Shown here one piece after another: positions 24,241-34,780 of a stretch of 64,000 bases of DNA (position 1 is the stretch's first letter; each line of letters starts with the position of its first letter). The notes beneath the pieces were generated by a model. The model made no database searches. It saw only the letters and a list, made by a program, of their open reading frames with translations, and was not told where the DNA came from. Source of the stretch: Yamagishiella unicocca (lineage: Eukaryota > Chlorophyta > Chlorophyceae > Chlamydomonadales > Volvocaceae); NCBI GenBank assembly GCA_003116995.1, contig BDSL01000123.1, positions 124,001-188,000 of the forward strand, given 5' to 3'. The position numbers were made by a program, and so were the translations under genes.

Positions 24241-24306
24241 TGCATGATCCCCGAACCCGAGCCCGGCGCATGCCGCACTGCCAACCCAACCCGAGCCCAA
24301 CGCACG
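24241..24306. repeat. Isolated satellite C fragment
   Basis: TGATCCCCGAACCCGAGCCC, then GCATGCCGCACTGCCAACCC, match family C and end 550 bp beyond the main array, in the same orientation. Confidence 0.85.
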
Positions 24307-24446
24307 CCATCCCACCCTGCATGTCTAACCCAGGCCTCCCACTAGCTAGCCGTATGGTGTCCCTCCCCGAGTGCGTGCGTGGAAGCGTACCCTGATACAA
24401 GCAAGCCACTCCAGCACCCGACCCCCCTGCTGCCCCCCCACCCCCC

Positions 24447-24919
24447 CCCCATGCATCTGTCCCGGATCGCTGCACCTTCCTGGGTAACGGCACCTGGCGC
24501 AACTCCATCTTCAAGTCGCTCGAGGCCTGCCTCCAGATAGAGCACCATGGCGACCTCGCTCAGCTGCCCAGCAATCGCGTGAACGTGTCCAACAAAAATG
24601 AAGTAAGCGAAGTCAGGAACGTAGTAGGCATCATACTTGGTGGAAGCGAGCGTAGCACGTCCCAGATACACCTGGAGTATAACCGATAATAGATATGTGC
24701 AATAAAAAAAGTCATAGTTGTATGTCCTTTCTACAGTGTGATTACCATGAATAATGGACCCTCGAAAGTTGCGCAGGCCAAAGGAACTCACCACGTAAGG
24801 CTTCCGGCTCCGCCCACAATATTCTTGGTACATTCCACGTTGCTGAGGATGACGCGTGTGGCTTGCTTGGGTAGGCGTAGATTGTCCTCAGGAAGGCCAC
24901 GGACGGCGGCGGATGGAGC
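24447..24919 (-). pseudogene. Two exon-like segments of an unidentified gene with incompatible phases
   Basis: Segment 24919-24792 follows a TTTTTTTCATCCTAG acceptor, reads KQATRVILSNVECTKNIVGG and ends at a GTGAGT donor (phase 2). Segment 24671 to about 24447 follows CTCCAG and reads VPDFAYFIFVGHVHAIAGQL, then VAMVLYLEAGLERLEDG, but only in phase 0. Joined as they stand, the second segment meets a stop, so either an exon is missing or the gene is broken. Both translations look protein-like rather than random. I cannot name the family. Confidence 0.35.
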
Positions 24920-25000
24920 AGCTAGGATGAAAAAAACGTGCTGGCAATGGTGTCGCGATCCATCCTACCCTGCTGAGTGACCAAGTAATCAAGGAATGGG

Positions 25001-26620
25001 TTTGCAGGAGTATTGTTAGCCTTTGTGAAAGCTGAGCGCAAGTACAATTGCGCGCATGCCGCTCCACAAAATTAGGTAACACCAGCTCGAACGCGAAGCA
25101 GAGATCAATTTGCATAAAAGCAATCCTAACATGATCATGCACGCAGTGCAGCGTATCGCAGTCGAGCGCTTTATAGCTCTATCTCGTCCGTTGGTTCATC
25201 AGCAGCAGGACCAGACCAAACAACTCTAGAACTCACCTTAATAATTGAAGTCTCCTCGGTGCAAATCAAGTCGTCTGTGGCCGTATTGAGGTCGGTCTTG
25301 GCAGGCAGAAATAGATAAAAAGGCCTTGAGCCCTGGTATCACGATTCCTCCTGAACGATTTAGGAACGGGATTTGCAGAAGTGAAGTTAGCTTTTGCGAA
25401 AGCGGAATCGTAAGTACAATTGCGCGCATACGCATGCCCGCCTCCAGGAAGTTAGGTAACATTAGCCCCAGCGCGATGCAGAGGTAAAGCCGCATGAAAG
25501 CAATCCTAGCATGACCATGAACGCAGTGCAGCGTAGCGCAGTCGAGCGCTGGAGAGCTTGTCCGTAGCGTTGATTCAGGCAGGGCCATATCGCTATTTGC
25601 GAGCAAGTCATAGCGTCGACCGAACCGAACCCTAGGACTCACCTTCGTAACTGAAGCCTCCTCGCTCGGTGGATGGAAATCAAGCCGCCTGTGGCCGGGT
25701 TTTGGGGGAACTGCTGAGGTCGGTCTTGCTTGGCAGCAGGCAGACATACATACATAGCTGAGGAGGCCTCGATCACAATTTGCCCTGAAAGACCAAGGAA
25801 AGGGATTTGCAGAAGCATAGTTAGCTAGCTTTTGCGAAAGCGGAGCCGCATGTACAGTTACGGGTACAGTTACGCGCATGCCGCTCCAAAAATTAGGTCA
25901 CGTCAGCTTGAGTACAAAAGCAGGAGCAAAACCGCATAAAAGCAATCCTAGTATGGCTACAGTATGAACGAAGTGCAGCGTAGAACAGTAGGGCGCAGGT
26001 CCGTCCGGTGATCGACGATTGGTACTCGCGACGATATCGGCACTTCGCGAGGACCGATATATGCGTGAGGAAAGATAGACTGAACTCATAGGCTGAACTC
26101 ACCTTAATATTCAATTCCTCCTCTGTGCATCTCCAGCCGCCTTTAACCGGCGGGTTTTGGGGGGCGGTTACTATGTCGAGGTCGGCCTAGGCCTTGGCTG
26201 GAAGACAGCAGAAATAGATAAGAAGGCCTTGAGACCTGGTATCGCGATTCCTCCTGAATGACAAAGGACCGGGATTTGCAGAAATGAAGTCAGCTTTTGC
26301 GAAAGCGGAGTCACAAGTATAATTGTGCGCATGCCGCGCCACGCACACAATGCATGCTTGATAGCAGCAAAAGCATGAGCAGAACCGCATATTATAGAAA
26401 CAATCCTAGCGTGACCATACATGAACGATGTGCAGCGTAGCACAGTCGAGCGTGGGCCGGTCCGGCGAGGCTATCGGTACTGCTGGCGAGGAAAGATAGC
26501 GTGGACCAGACTGAACTCACCTTAATAATCGACGCCGCCTCTGTGCAACTTCAGCGGCCTTTAGCCGGGTTTTGACCGTCGGTTACTTTATCGAGGTCGG
26601 CCTTGGAAGGCAGAACGAAA
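25001..26620. repeat. About 0.4-kb imperfect tandem repeat, four copies
   Basis: Copies are marked by (A/G)TTTGCAG(A/G)A near 25001, 25371, 25804 and 26274. Each is followed by TTTGCGAAAGCGGA-like sequence, GCGCGCATGCCG, then AAAGCAATCCTAGCATGACC and CAGTGCAGCGTAGC. The minus strand of each also has an exon-like stretch ending in a donor (TTAAG|GTGAGT at 25231 and 26515, variants at 25637 and 26097), preceded by an AAGACCGACCTC-type start. Only some copies keep the frame (KTDLNTATDDLICTEE at 25300-25240; others have stops), so this may be tandem exon duplication in decay. Confidence 0.8.
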
Positions 26621-28454
26621 TACTTGAAGGGAAGGCCTGCCTCGAGGTTTCGTCTGTGGTCGGTGCTGAAGTCGCGAGTTCAGTTTATAATAATAGGAAC
26701 ACTCCTTAGTTTCCCCGCTTTTATACTGTCCAGAGTGGTGAATCTGTTGCACGGCGCCCGTACAGTAACCCCTTGCAGTGAAGTTGAAGGTGAGAAGATG
26801 ACTTCTCCTTTGGGCATGAAGTGATTGTAAAGTATTATCACTTCATCTTTGCATTTCCGAGGAAATTGGAGGCAGTGCTTGAGGACGGCACGCCGACCGC
26901 AACTTGTCGCCCATCCCACGCACATCCAGCCATGAACATCCCATTATTGCATTGCATACTTTATTCGTGAATACGGTATTGAGTGTCAATGCACGTGCAT
27001 TCGTTCGGAGCGTGGTCGGAAGTGTTGTGCGTCATACGTACGTAAGCTGCCCAAAACGGATGCGGATTTATTGTTAGGACCGCCGGGATTAGGTCTGTCC
27101 CCAAACTGCACATGTGCCGGTTTATTAGAGTTCCTACGCCGTCCCTGAAATGGTTCATCAGGGGGTCAGGCAGGGTCACTAAACGGTGCGTCTCTAAACT
27201 GGAGTAGTTTAGGCAGGCCCGTCATGGCCGCCCGCCGCCCACCATCCCTCCGCCCACGCGCGGCCGCCCCCCGCCCGCCGCCCACTGCCCGCCGCCCGCC
27301 ACCCCCTGGTTTAGGCCTAAACCGTGTGTCCTTAGACCGGCTCAGGTACCCTAAAATAAAGAATGCTTGCTTGCTCGCTCGGCAGCCTGCTGCCTATGGC
27401 CTGCTGACCCGCAGGCTGATGACCTGCGTGGCACATGGAGCACTACTCTGGCCTTCCCCCAGCCGCCTCGTGGACATCTACCCACGTCAGACATACAGAC
27501 CGCGCGCCCGGGTTGTCAACCGCGGCTGCCACGCAGCAGGGCCCGGTCGATGTATGCTGGGCGCGGCCGCGGGGTCGCATCGCCTCCTAATCACTACTCA
27601 TCAGGACGACAGGTGTCCCTGGATTTGCCTGGCGTCTCTACTGTGCTTTTCGGGGCCGCGCGTCTGCTGGATATCGAATGGGTTCAGCATGCATGTATAT
27701 GCGTGGCTCTTACGGACGTCCGTCGTGGGCCACTCTTCTTGCCCAGGGTTTGCCCTTTCTTTCGGACACAATATTATTAGTATCAGCAAAGAAGTAATAA
27801 ACTCCACGTGCAATGGCTGGGTTTTTTCACATTTGGATGTGAATGGCTGGTGAGCCGCCTAAGAACTCTATTTTTGCGATCGACATGCCATTCTTACTTC
27901 AGATCGACAATGCCTTTCACTTCCAGGTGAGTGGTAACTTCCTGACCTTCCGTTCCTCTGTGGCCACAACCGATCTGGGCTGAATACGAGCAGGGAAAGA
28001 AGGAACGCCGCCTGGGAACGAATGCAAATACTAGTTTTAGCACTTTAGATGACACTTATATGGGACGTGAGACGTCTTCGTCCATTTTTGCCTTCCGGAA
28101 CTGAGTCACCTCGCTCAGCAGTACAGTACAGTCATTCGTGACTTGCTTCCAAAACCACTCCGGGAACGGCCGGTCTTGAGGCACTCTTGACATTACCTTA
28201 ATCCGTTTTCCAAGCCACATCTTGAGAGAGCTTGCTGGGAGATATGCTCAAGAACCAAGCTGGAAACGGAGTAACCTCAGCAGTACAGTACTGTAGCGGA
28301 CCTCCTCACCTCCAAAACTTTGCTTGGGTGGCTTACTTGTGGCGGCTTTTACGTTCCAATGTCCGGTTTGCAACGCCGTGTCGGACATCCGCCGGACTTG
28401 TCCGTTTGGTCAAGTCAGACTTAGGCTCGAGACCTTCAGGTAAGAACTTTATTA
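26621..28454. other. No gene seen
   Basis: AT content is higher than in the satellites. A plus-strand frame at 27367-27780 and a possible donor (CAG|GTGAGT at about 27925) do not build a coherent gene. CAGCAGTACAGTAC occurs twice (about 28118 and 28279). Confidence 0.3.
27308..27323. repeat. 16-bp perfect palindrome GGTTTAGGCCTAAACC
   Basis: Self-complementary without a spacer. TAAACTGGAGTAGTTTA lies 100 bp upstream (27197-27213), so TTTAG-based inverted repeats cluster here. Role unknown. Confidence 0.7.
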
Positions 28455-29335
28455 ATACTCATGACCATCCCTTACAACGTTTAGCATATTTTTCTCCTCC
28501 CTTGCGCAAACGGGGCCCAGGAAATGCTGCGCCGAAACCACACAGGATACAGCAGCGTGCATTTCGCGACGCTTTGGTTCTCGGTGAGGTGAATATGCAG
28601 GAGGTCAAATTATCTTCTTTAAATAACTACTGTACTTGGGCATTAATGCCGAAGGAAATCCAACACTGTTCTGGCTGCGAAACGAGTGTCTTCGTGATCA
28701 GTCCTTATTTAACAGTCATAGGACAGCGGCGTTTCGGCTCCTGCCTCCATGCGGTAAGGACTGATCATGAGGACGAAACGCTGAAAAAGTCCGAAATGGC
28801 CTGCATGGGGTCATGGTTGAACAAAGGTCCACAACGCGCTCGCGTAGGTTTTCTCCGAGCGGCCTATGTCTTAAAGCTACGTACATCTCGCCAGTACTTA
28901 CAGGTTGCAGGCCATTCCTTTGCAAGGCAGGGTTGCGGCGGGCTTCGGGGTGGACGAGGCTTCGGGGTTGATGAACGGCGTGTGCAGGGCCGGGTTGGGT
29001 CAAATGACGGCCTGCGTTGGCCTCGGGTTGGGTTCGCAGTGCGGCATGAGTCGGGCTCGGGTTTGGGTTGGCAGTGCGGCATGCGCCGGGCTCGGGTTCA
29101 GGGATCATGCACCGGGCACGGAGTCTGCGGGTCGCTTGGATGGGATGCGAGCGTTTCGTCGTCGCCGCCTACGGAGGAGCTCATTGAAGGTAGGATCCTT
29201 TTGCTTCGGGATGGGCGGGCTTAGGGGGTGATGAACGGCATGTGCGGGGCTGGGTTTGGGTCCATAGTTTCGGCGCAGCGGCTCCTGGACCCCGTTTGCG
29301 CAAGGAAAGAAGTTGCAAGGGATGGCCGTTAGTAT
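28455..29335. mobile_element. Small element with imperfect terminal inverted repeats carrying a satellite C sequence
   Basis: The left end (28455-28537) and the reverse complement of the right end (29266-29335) share CCATCCCTT(A/G)CAAC, CCTTGCGCAAACGGGG and GCTGCGCCGAAAC in the same order. Between them, 28920-29260 carries a family C sequence in reverse orientation (GTGCAGGGC, GGGCTCGGGTTCAGGGATCATGC, GGATGGGATG). A further imperfect palindrome lies at about 28675-28785. No transposase is encoded, so it would be non-autonomous. Target-site duplications were not identified. Confidence 0.55.
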
Positions 29336-29940
29336 GTATGTAACTCTCAGTCGCAAGCCTCGAACCCAAGCCTGCACTTATCTAATAAGCGAACAATTCC
29401 GGACGTCGGAAAGAGCATTGCAATTCGAGATTGTAATTGAAAGCCGCCATGCATGATGGCGCGGTTTTGATCTTGCTTCGCACTCAAGCCTGATGCGACC
29501 ATAGGTGTAGACCACGGCTGAGGTGTAGAGGCCAAACCCTGCGGCGCAACTGTACTGGCTGTTCTGCTCAAGTTGGCGTCAATCGACAGGCCTCTTTCAT
29601 TAATCTCTTAAGCTGAATTGGAATGGGAAATAGATCGTCGACACCGTCTCCCTTCAGCACTATTTGATGTCCCTGTGGCGCCTTTCGTTCTTTGCCTACC
29701 CGAGTCACAAGTTTCAACCTCGACAAATGCTAATTATAATGTAATTACGTGTACCTTGGCGGAGCCGGAAGCCGTGCATGGCGAGTTTTGGCCTGCATGG
29801 TGAAGGGAAAACATTCCTCAAGGACAGATACATAAGGGACCATACGTAGGTGTCCGCTAGAGTGACCCAGCGCAGTATAGTGACCCACAAAGTCTTTCTG
29901 TTCCGTGCACCGACCACCCCCCTAGAAACCCCCACCTCAC
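29336..29940. other. No gene seen; expected place of missing hAT 3' end
   Basis: The preceding hAT exon ends at 29941 with a clean donor, but no downstream exon encoding the hAT dimerisation region was recognised here. One exon-like stretch (about 29799-29762, after CACCATGCAG) has no identifiable product. Confidence 0.35.
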
Positions 29941-32134
29941 CTCCTCCACCATCTCGTCCAGGAACCCGTCTGCGTTGATCTTGACGAGGCCCTTGTACCT
30001 CCGGTCCAGGAAGAGCGCAAGCCGGCTGGTGACGGTGTTCATCTCCCGTGCGCGTGCGTTGAAGGACGCGATTACGTGCAGTGCCAGGACTGTGGATAGG
30101 GTGAAGGCGCATGCAACATCATGGTCAGCAATAACCCTTAAGCAAAAGATAGCCATGTACACACAACAAAGACAGGACGGTGAGCAGCTAAGCAAGCAGC
30201 AACAGTTTAACAATACGCAGGCTAAGCAATCCTGGTAGTGCATGTGCAGCGGGTCACCACATGTCAGTTAACAAGGCCATTAGCATACTTACACGAGTGC
30301 AGCTTTACGCACGTCAGGCCCAGCTGGACGGACAGGTAGATCCAGTACCGTGTCACGTCGCCCAGGGTAGACTGCTGGCTCTGGATAGCCATGATGACCT
30401 TCTCGAACGGCTCCAGCAGCTCGCCGGCTAGCTCACACCAGGACCCAAAATGCTCCCCACGCAAGATCACAGCAGCCACCTCGCGCCCTGAGACTGACTC
30501 GAACAACTCCGGCTTCTGCACCAGGACACTCCTGGTACGCCACGAGCGGCTCCTTGACGGAGCGCACGCAGCGGGCCGTGGACGTGAACCTGGTCTTGTT
30601 CGACGTCGAAGGCGTTGCGTTGATGCCAAGCCCCTGAGTGACTCCCGTGACAGCGGCCAGGATGGCGTGCGACGCCCGCGACAACGTCACCACCTTCTGG
30701 CACTTGGCGACAAAAGAGGCGAACTGCTGGTGCGACACAGTGGACTGCATCGCCAGGTTGAACGCGTGCATGTGGCACCTGGGGAAATGTGCATGAGGGA
30801 TAAAATGACAGATAGTAAACGCAAACAGTGTGCAGTAGTGCAAGCGAGTGAAGCCAATGCAAGCAAGTGGATCCACAGGAATCAATCCACACAACATCGG
30901 CATTCGAGACAGGAAGGAGAGGGTTCTAAGGTAGCGCTACCCACCCCCCTCACCGCATCTCCAAGATGTGCGCGTAGCCTGGCCTTCCCGCCAGCAGCCT
31001 CCTGGCTGCCTTGCACGCTGCCGCGTCGTCAGTCACGAGCCAAGCCATCAGCTCACGGTTGCAAACGTCCGCGTACTTCTGGATCACGTCTGCACACGTG
31101 AATGTGAACGCGGATGAGCATTTAGCTCCAGCCTTTTGTCTAGTCTTCCAAGTGACCTGTCATGTACGATACCCCGGGCCTCCCCTTACCTGCGAGGTTC
31201 ACGGCCGTGTGGCTGATCGCGGACAGGTCCACCGTGTGGAGCAGGAACGTGCGGCGGTCGCTGCCCAGGGTAAAGGTGATGGCGCACACCGACTGGCCGC
31301 GGCAGTTCGTCCATCCGTCCAGGGACAGGGTCAGGAAGTCCTCCTCCTTCAGCAGCGACTTCATGGCCGCCAGGGTCTCCGTGTAGGCATCCACCAGCAA
31401 CCGTCCCCCAATCGCGATACGGCCTGGTCACAGTGAAGGGAAGCATGGATAACACACATGGATTAAACAGGAAAGCGGAACACGGTGACGGAGCAAGCAA
31501 GGTGATCCCGAAACAGTTGATGGGAGAGGGTGAAAACTTATCGACGCAAAACCATGCAGTACATACCGGACGGGTGGTAAATCGGGCGCAGCGTGTGGCA
31601 GAAGTCCAGGAAGTACGGGCTTCCGGCGACGTGGAACGGGATGTTGTCCATGATGAAGAACATCGCCAGCTTCCTCTGGACTTCCCCTTGCGTCTCTGCG
31701 GACAAGGTGACATCGGCAAACTGCCGCATGCTGGTCTGGCCCTTCCCTAAGGCGTTGCTCGTGGGTTTGGCCGGCCTGCGCGAGCACCCAGCGCTGCTGG
31801 CCAGGCTTGCCGCTCCGCTGGTTTCAGACATCGTGCGCCCGTCGTCGTCCGGAAACGCTTCAGTGCGCCCGCGCTTGGCGGACTTCTCCGCGGCGCGCTC
31901 TTGGATGAAGGCATTGCGATCTTCCTGGCTGACGCCTTGGCACAACTCGATGATGTGCAGCGACAAGTATTCGGGCTTAGCCTTATCCGCGGTAATTATC
32001 ACCTGGCAGTGCTCGCACTGCTTCGCCGATCGCTTGTTCCTATCACAGTACTCTCCATGTGGTGCAAAATGGTTGCCAAGCACGCCAGGTTTGGGACCCA
32101 GCCGGGCCTTCTTTCCGGCAGGTTCAGTATCCAT
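29941..32134 (-). pseudogene. hAT-superfamily transposase, five exons, frameshifted and C-terminally truncated
   Basis: Exons: 32134-31567, 31423-31190, 31089-30954, 30778-30293, 30089-29941. All junctions have GT-AG sites. The start reads MDTEPAGKK, followed by a BED-like Cys/His zinc finger (QCEHC...H...C). Transposase landmarks follow: FFIMDNIPFHVAGSPYF, then across exons 2-5 LTLSLDGWTNCRGQS, AWLVTDDAAACKAARRLL, CHMHAFNLAMQ, and RLALFLDRRYKGL. Phases agree at every junction only if exon 4 contains one surplus base. Its frame changes at about 30530 (GAGTGTCCTGG), turning VAYQE...VQKPELFESV out of frame. The C-terminal dimerisation segment normally seen in active hAT enzymes was not found. 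Probably an immobile copy, though the good frame elsewhere suggests recent activity. Confidence 0.85.
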
Positions 32135-32299
32135 CTCCCATTTGCATCAGTGCACGTTCCGCAAGAGGTTCTACCTAGGCTGACATCAGTATATCATTAC
32201 GAATCTGATCACTTGAGGGAGCTAACTAACACCGTTTCCATTTCGCACGCGCCATTTCGCAACGCGACAAGGGCGCCGAAACCATCGCATCCGTAATAC

Positions 32300-32395
32300 G
32301 CCTCGATAATACGCCTGCCCCCGTATTGAGTTTCGTCTGAGCGTATTGGGCGTAATTAATACGGGGCGTAATCTAGCGTATTAATACGGAACACG
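32300..32395. repeat. AT-rich palindromic cluster upstream of the hAT gene
   Basis: GTATTAATACG-, GGCGTAATTAATACGGGGCG- and AATACGCC-type inverted motifs repeat several times. It may mark the end of the hAT element, but the opposite end was not matched. Confidence 0.4.
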
Positions 32396-32659
32396 GTAAC
32401 ACCGCTGGGCCTGCTTCCAATCCATGCCGTCTCAACAACCCACAGTATCGGTAGCATGGCATTGCACTCAACCATGCTCGACTCTCCTTCAGGTGCATGC
32501 GTCAAGTATTGTCGTTCCTGATAGCATGCCTACTACTTCGCAACACTTCGCCTCCAACCTTTGTTTGGCATGCTCAAGGAAGGAGGTCGACGCGCGCGAA
32601 TTGAAAAGTGGTAGAGGTAATTATTGGGGAGGAAGGAATGACTTCCGCCGCTGGGGTCA

Positions 32660-33345
32660 GGTTTGGGGGTCGGAGACGGCGTGCGCTGCATGGCACGATA
32701 GCCGCTGGGCTGGTATTTAAGGGCGGGCGTTAGCTGCAATCCACGGCTCCGACGCTGGAACGTGGCAGCACACCGCCTTTGTCAAGGCAGCGAGCTGTGG
32801 ATGAAGGACGGCGTGCGCTGGCTGGGCTGAAGTTTGACCAACGGGTCGGCCGGCGTGCACTGGGCTGGGTTTCGGCTTCCAAGGGGGCTTTGCGACGGGG
32901 CCGGGGGTTGAGAAGAAACCCGTTGACCGGCACATAAACAAAGTAATCTGGAGAATTCCATTCTACCTCTTTCTTTCGGGCTCTGCTAAATAAGGTTGAA
33001 AAGTTCAGTTGTAGGTCAAAAAGTGCTTATAGATTCCTGCAAATTGGAGAGGAGAAAGTAATTTCGACTAGGGAGTGGTTTGGAAACTGGGGCCGGGTGT
33101 TCGGGTGCCGATTGGGCTCTGCGGCTGGGACCGGGAGTTCGGGTGTCGACTTCAGAGCGAGGGGGCTTTGCGACTAGGGCCGGGGTTTCGGGCGCCAAGG
33201 GGGCTGTGCGACGGTCGCCGATCTGGGATGCGGAGCAGTCGCTGGGCTGGGATTTGGGAGTCCGGTTCGGCACGTGCTGGGCTGGGGTTTGAGGTTTTTT
33301 TTTTGTACGCTCTGAGCTGAGGTTCAGGCGGCGGGTCGGCATGCG
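32660..33345. repeat. G-rich imperfect repeat region, possibly diverged satellite C
   Basis: GGGGGCTTTGCGAC(G/T)AGGG recurs at about 32885 and 33169, and GCTGGGCTGGG(A/T)TT at about 32862, 33240 and 33277. The part GAAGGACGGCGTGCGCTGG resembles the reverse complement of family C (GAAGGACGGCATGCGTTGG). No gene seen. Confidence 0.5.
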
Positions 33346-34200
33346 TTGACTGGTTCGTTTTCTTGTCTTGGCACACGGTTCTGCACGTTGTGCTGTTTCC
33401 GCTGGTGAGCGGGATTAGTGCCATCGAGTACTCGTGACGCGCAGGTATCCCCTCCATGGGTCTTGTGACGGTTCCCGGAACGCTGTGGGGCCGCAGCCGC
33501 CGTGGTGGGCCGAGCAGGAGCTAGCCGAACCACCGGGCATGACAGCCGGCTCGTGCCGCACGCCACTGGCCGAGCCAGGCGCACCGGTGTGCGTGGGGCC
33601 GGGCAGCGGATGAGCCTCAGCGACGGGTTCCGCCTGTGTGACGACTTCAACGCCGCCAGTCTGGGTGGATCCCTCGTGAGAGACCGATCCACGGGCGAGT
33701 GGCTCGCCGACGGGGCCAGTAACGATGCTATGCTCCACGCACTTGGCTAGGGGGCTGCCCAGCAAGTTGGTGTCGCGGGGACACTACCTGGGTATGCTCC
33801 TTTGTTACACGGTGCGCCGTAGCAGGTCTTTGTCCGTGCTATCATGTCTGCCGTACTTTCCCGCGTCGTGATCGGCCGATCCCTCTCATTCGACGCCTGT
33901 GCGGCCCGAGTGGGTTTCGGCGAGGCTGGCTTGTAGTTCGTACGAGCCTCCCGGCCGGTCGTTCGCGGTTCACCGCGGGGGTTATCACCGCCTTGCGTTA
34001 CTTTTGCGGCCGCTGCGCTCTGTAGCCAGAGGGAGCCGCGTGCGATGGGTCGAAAAACGGCGGAGCCCCTTCCCAAAACACATACACGGCTGCTCGGCCT
34101 TTGCCTCATGGGGTCCTGCTGCCGCCACCGCTCCAGAACGAAGCCCCCTCCGCCCCCCTCCCTGCCCTAACCCCCCCTGCCCCGCTCCCTTACCCCCCAG
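33346..34200. other. No gene firmly supported
   Basis: An open plus-strand frame at 33610-33750 (LCDDFNAASLGGSLVRD) has coding-like codon use but no recognisable family and no flanking splice sites. It may belong to the retroelement scraps that follow. Confidence 0.25.
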
Positions 34201-34278
34201 GGTGAGGCCAAGGAGCGTTTCAACGCCATCCAGCAACCCTGGAAGGCCTCGCGTCCTTGCCCGCCAGTCCCCGACTAA
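34201..34278 (+). pseudogene. J-domain-like exon fragment
   Basis: After a pyrimidine-rich CAG at 34200 the frame reads GEAKERFNAIQQ, matching the last helix of a DnaJ J-domain, then departs from the family (PWKASRP) and stops at TAA 34276. No HPD-containing exon was found upstream on the plus strand. It could be a captured exon or a chance resemblance. Confidence 0.3.
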
Positions 34279-34523
34279 CACCGTTCGACTGCCGGTGTTG
34301 CCACCCAATTCCGTCGCGCCTGTGTCGGTGACTCCAGGCACACGTCGCGCTACCCAATGATTTACCTCACCGCTTGCCCGCTGGTGCTGTGGCCCAGTCT
34401 AGGGTGAGTGCGTGAGAGCCGGCCCGCGCTCTAGGGTTTCACCACAGCCGTCCTCCCAACTAATCCGTTGCCGTAGTAGTACACCCCCTCCGTCTTCGTG
34501 AGAGCAGTTCCGGACAGGGGCTG

Positions 34524-34780
34524 ATGCTTTGCTGGTTCGCCCGCAGGGACGCCGCGATGCTGCAAACTGACCCTGCCGATCCTGCTGTTGAGACCATCCT
34601 GTCCGAATTTGCAGATTTCTCACATGACAATTCTGGCCTGCTGCCGGACGTCCAGTGCAGTCCAGTGGACCGCACTATTCATCTTGTACCCGGCACTACC
34701 CCGGTGTCGCGTCGTGTCGGAACGGCGTCTATACGAGGACTGTCAGTTATCGCGGAATTCCAAACCGGTAGTTCTGACTG
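34524..34780 (+). pseudogene. Ty3/gypsy-type polyprotein fragment (start of reverse transcriptase)
   Basis: The frame contains ETILSEFADF, then PVDRTIHLVPGTTPVSRRV, which is the sequence that normally leads into the RT domain of Ty3/gypsy LTR elements (acidic residue, I-x-L-x-P-G, P-x-x-R). The expected YRLSP-type continuation is degraded (GTASIRGLSVIAE), and nothing of the RT core, RNase H or integrase follows before a stop at about 34827. LTRs were not identified. Confidence 0.6.

Noticed and set aside
28690..28800. Hammerhead-ribozyme-like string CTGATCATGAGGACGAAAC
   Set aside because: It resembles CUGAUGA...GAAAC, but the core reads CUGAUCA, the left arm of stem II is missing and no stem III with a cleavage triplet was found. 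It is part of an imperfect palindrome with 28690-28710.
33502..33750. 82-codon plus-strand ORF before the retroelement scraps
   Set aside because: Coding-like composition, but no family, no splice signals and an equally open antisense frame.
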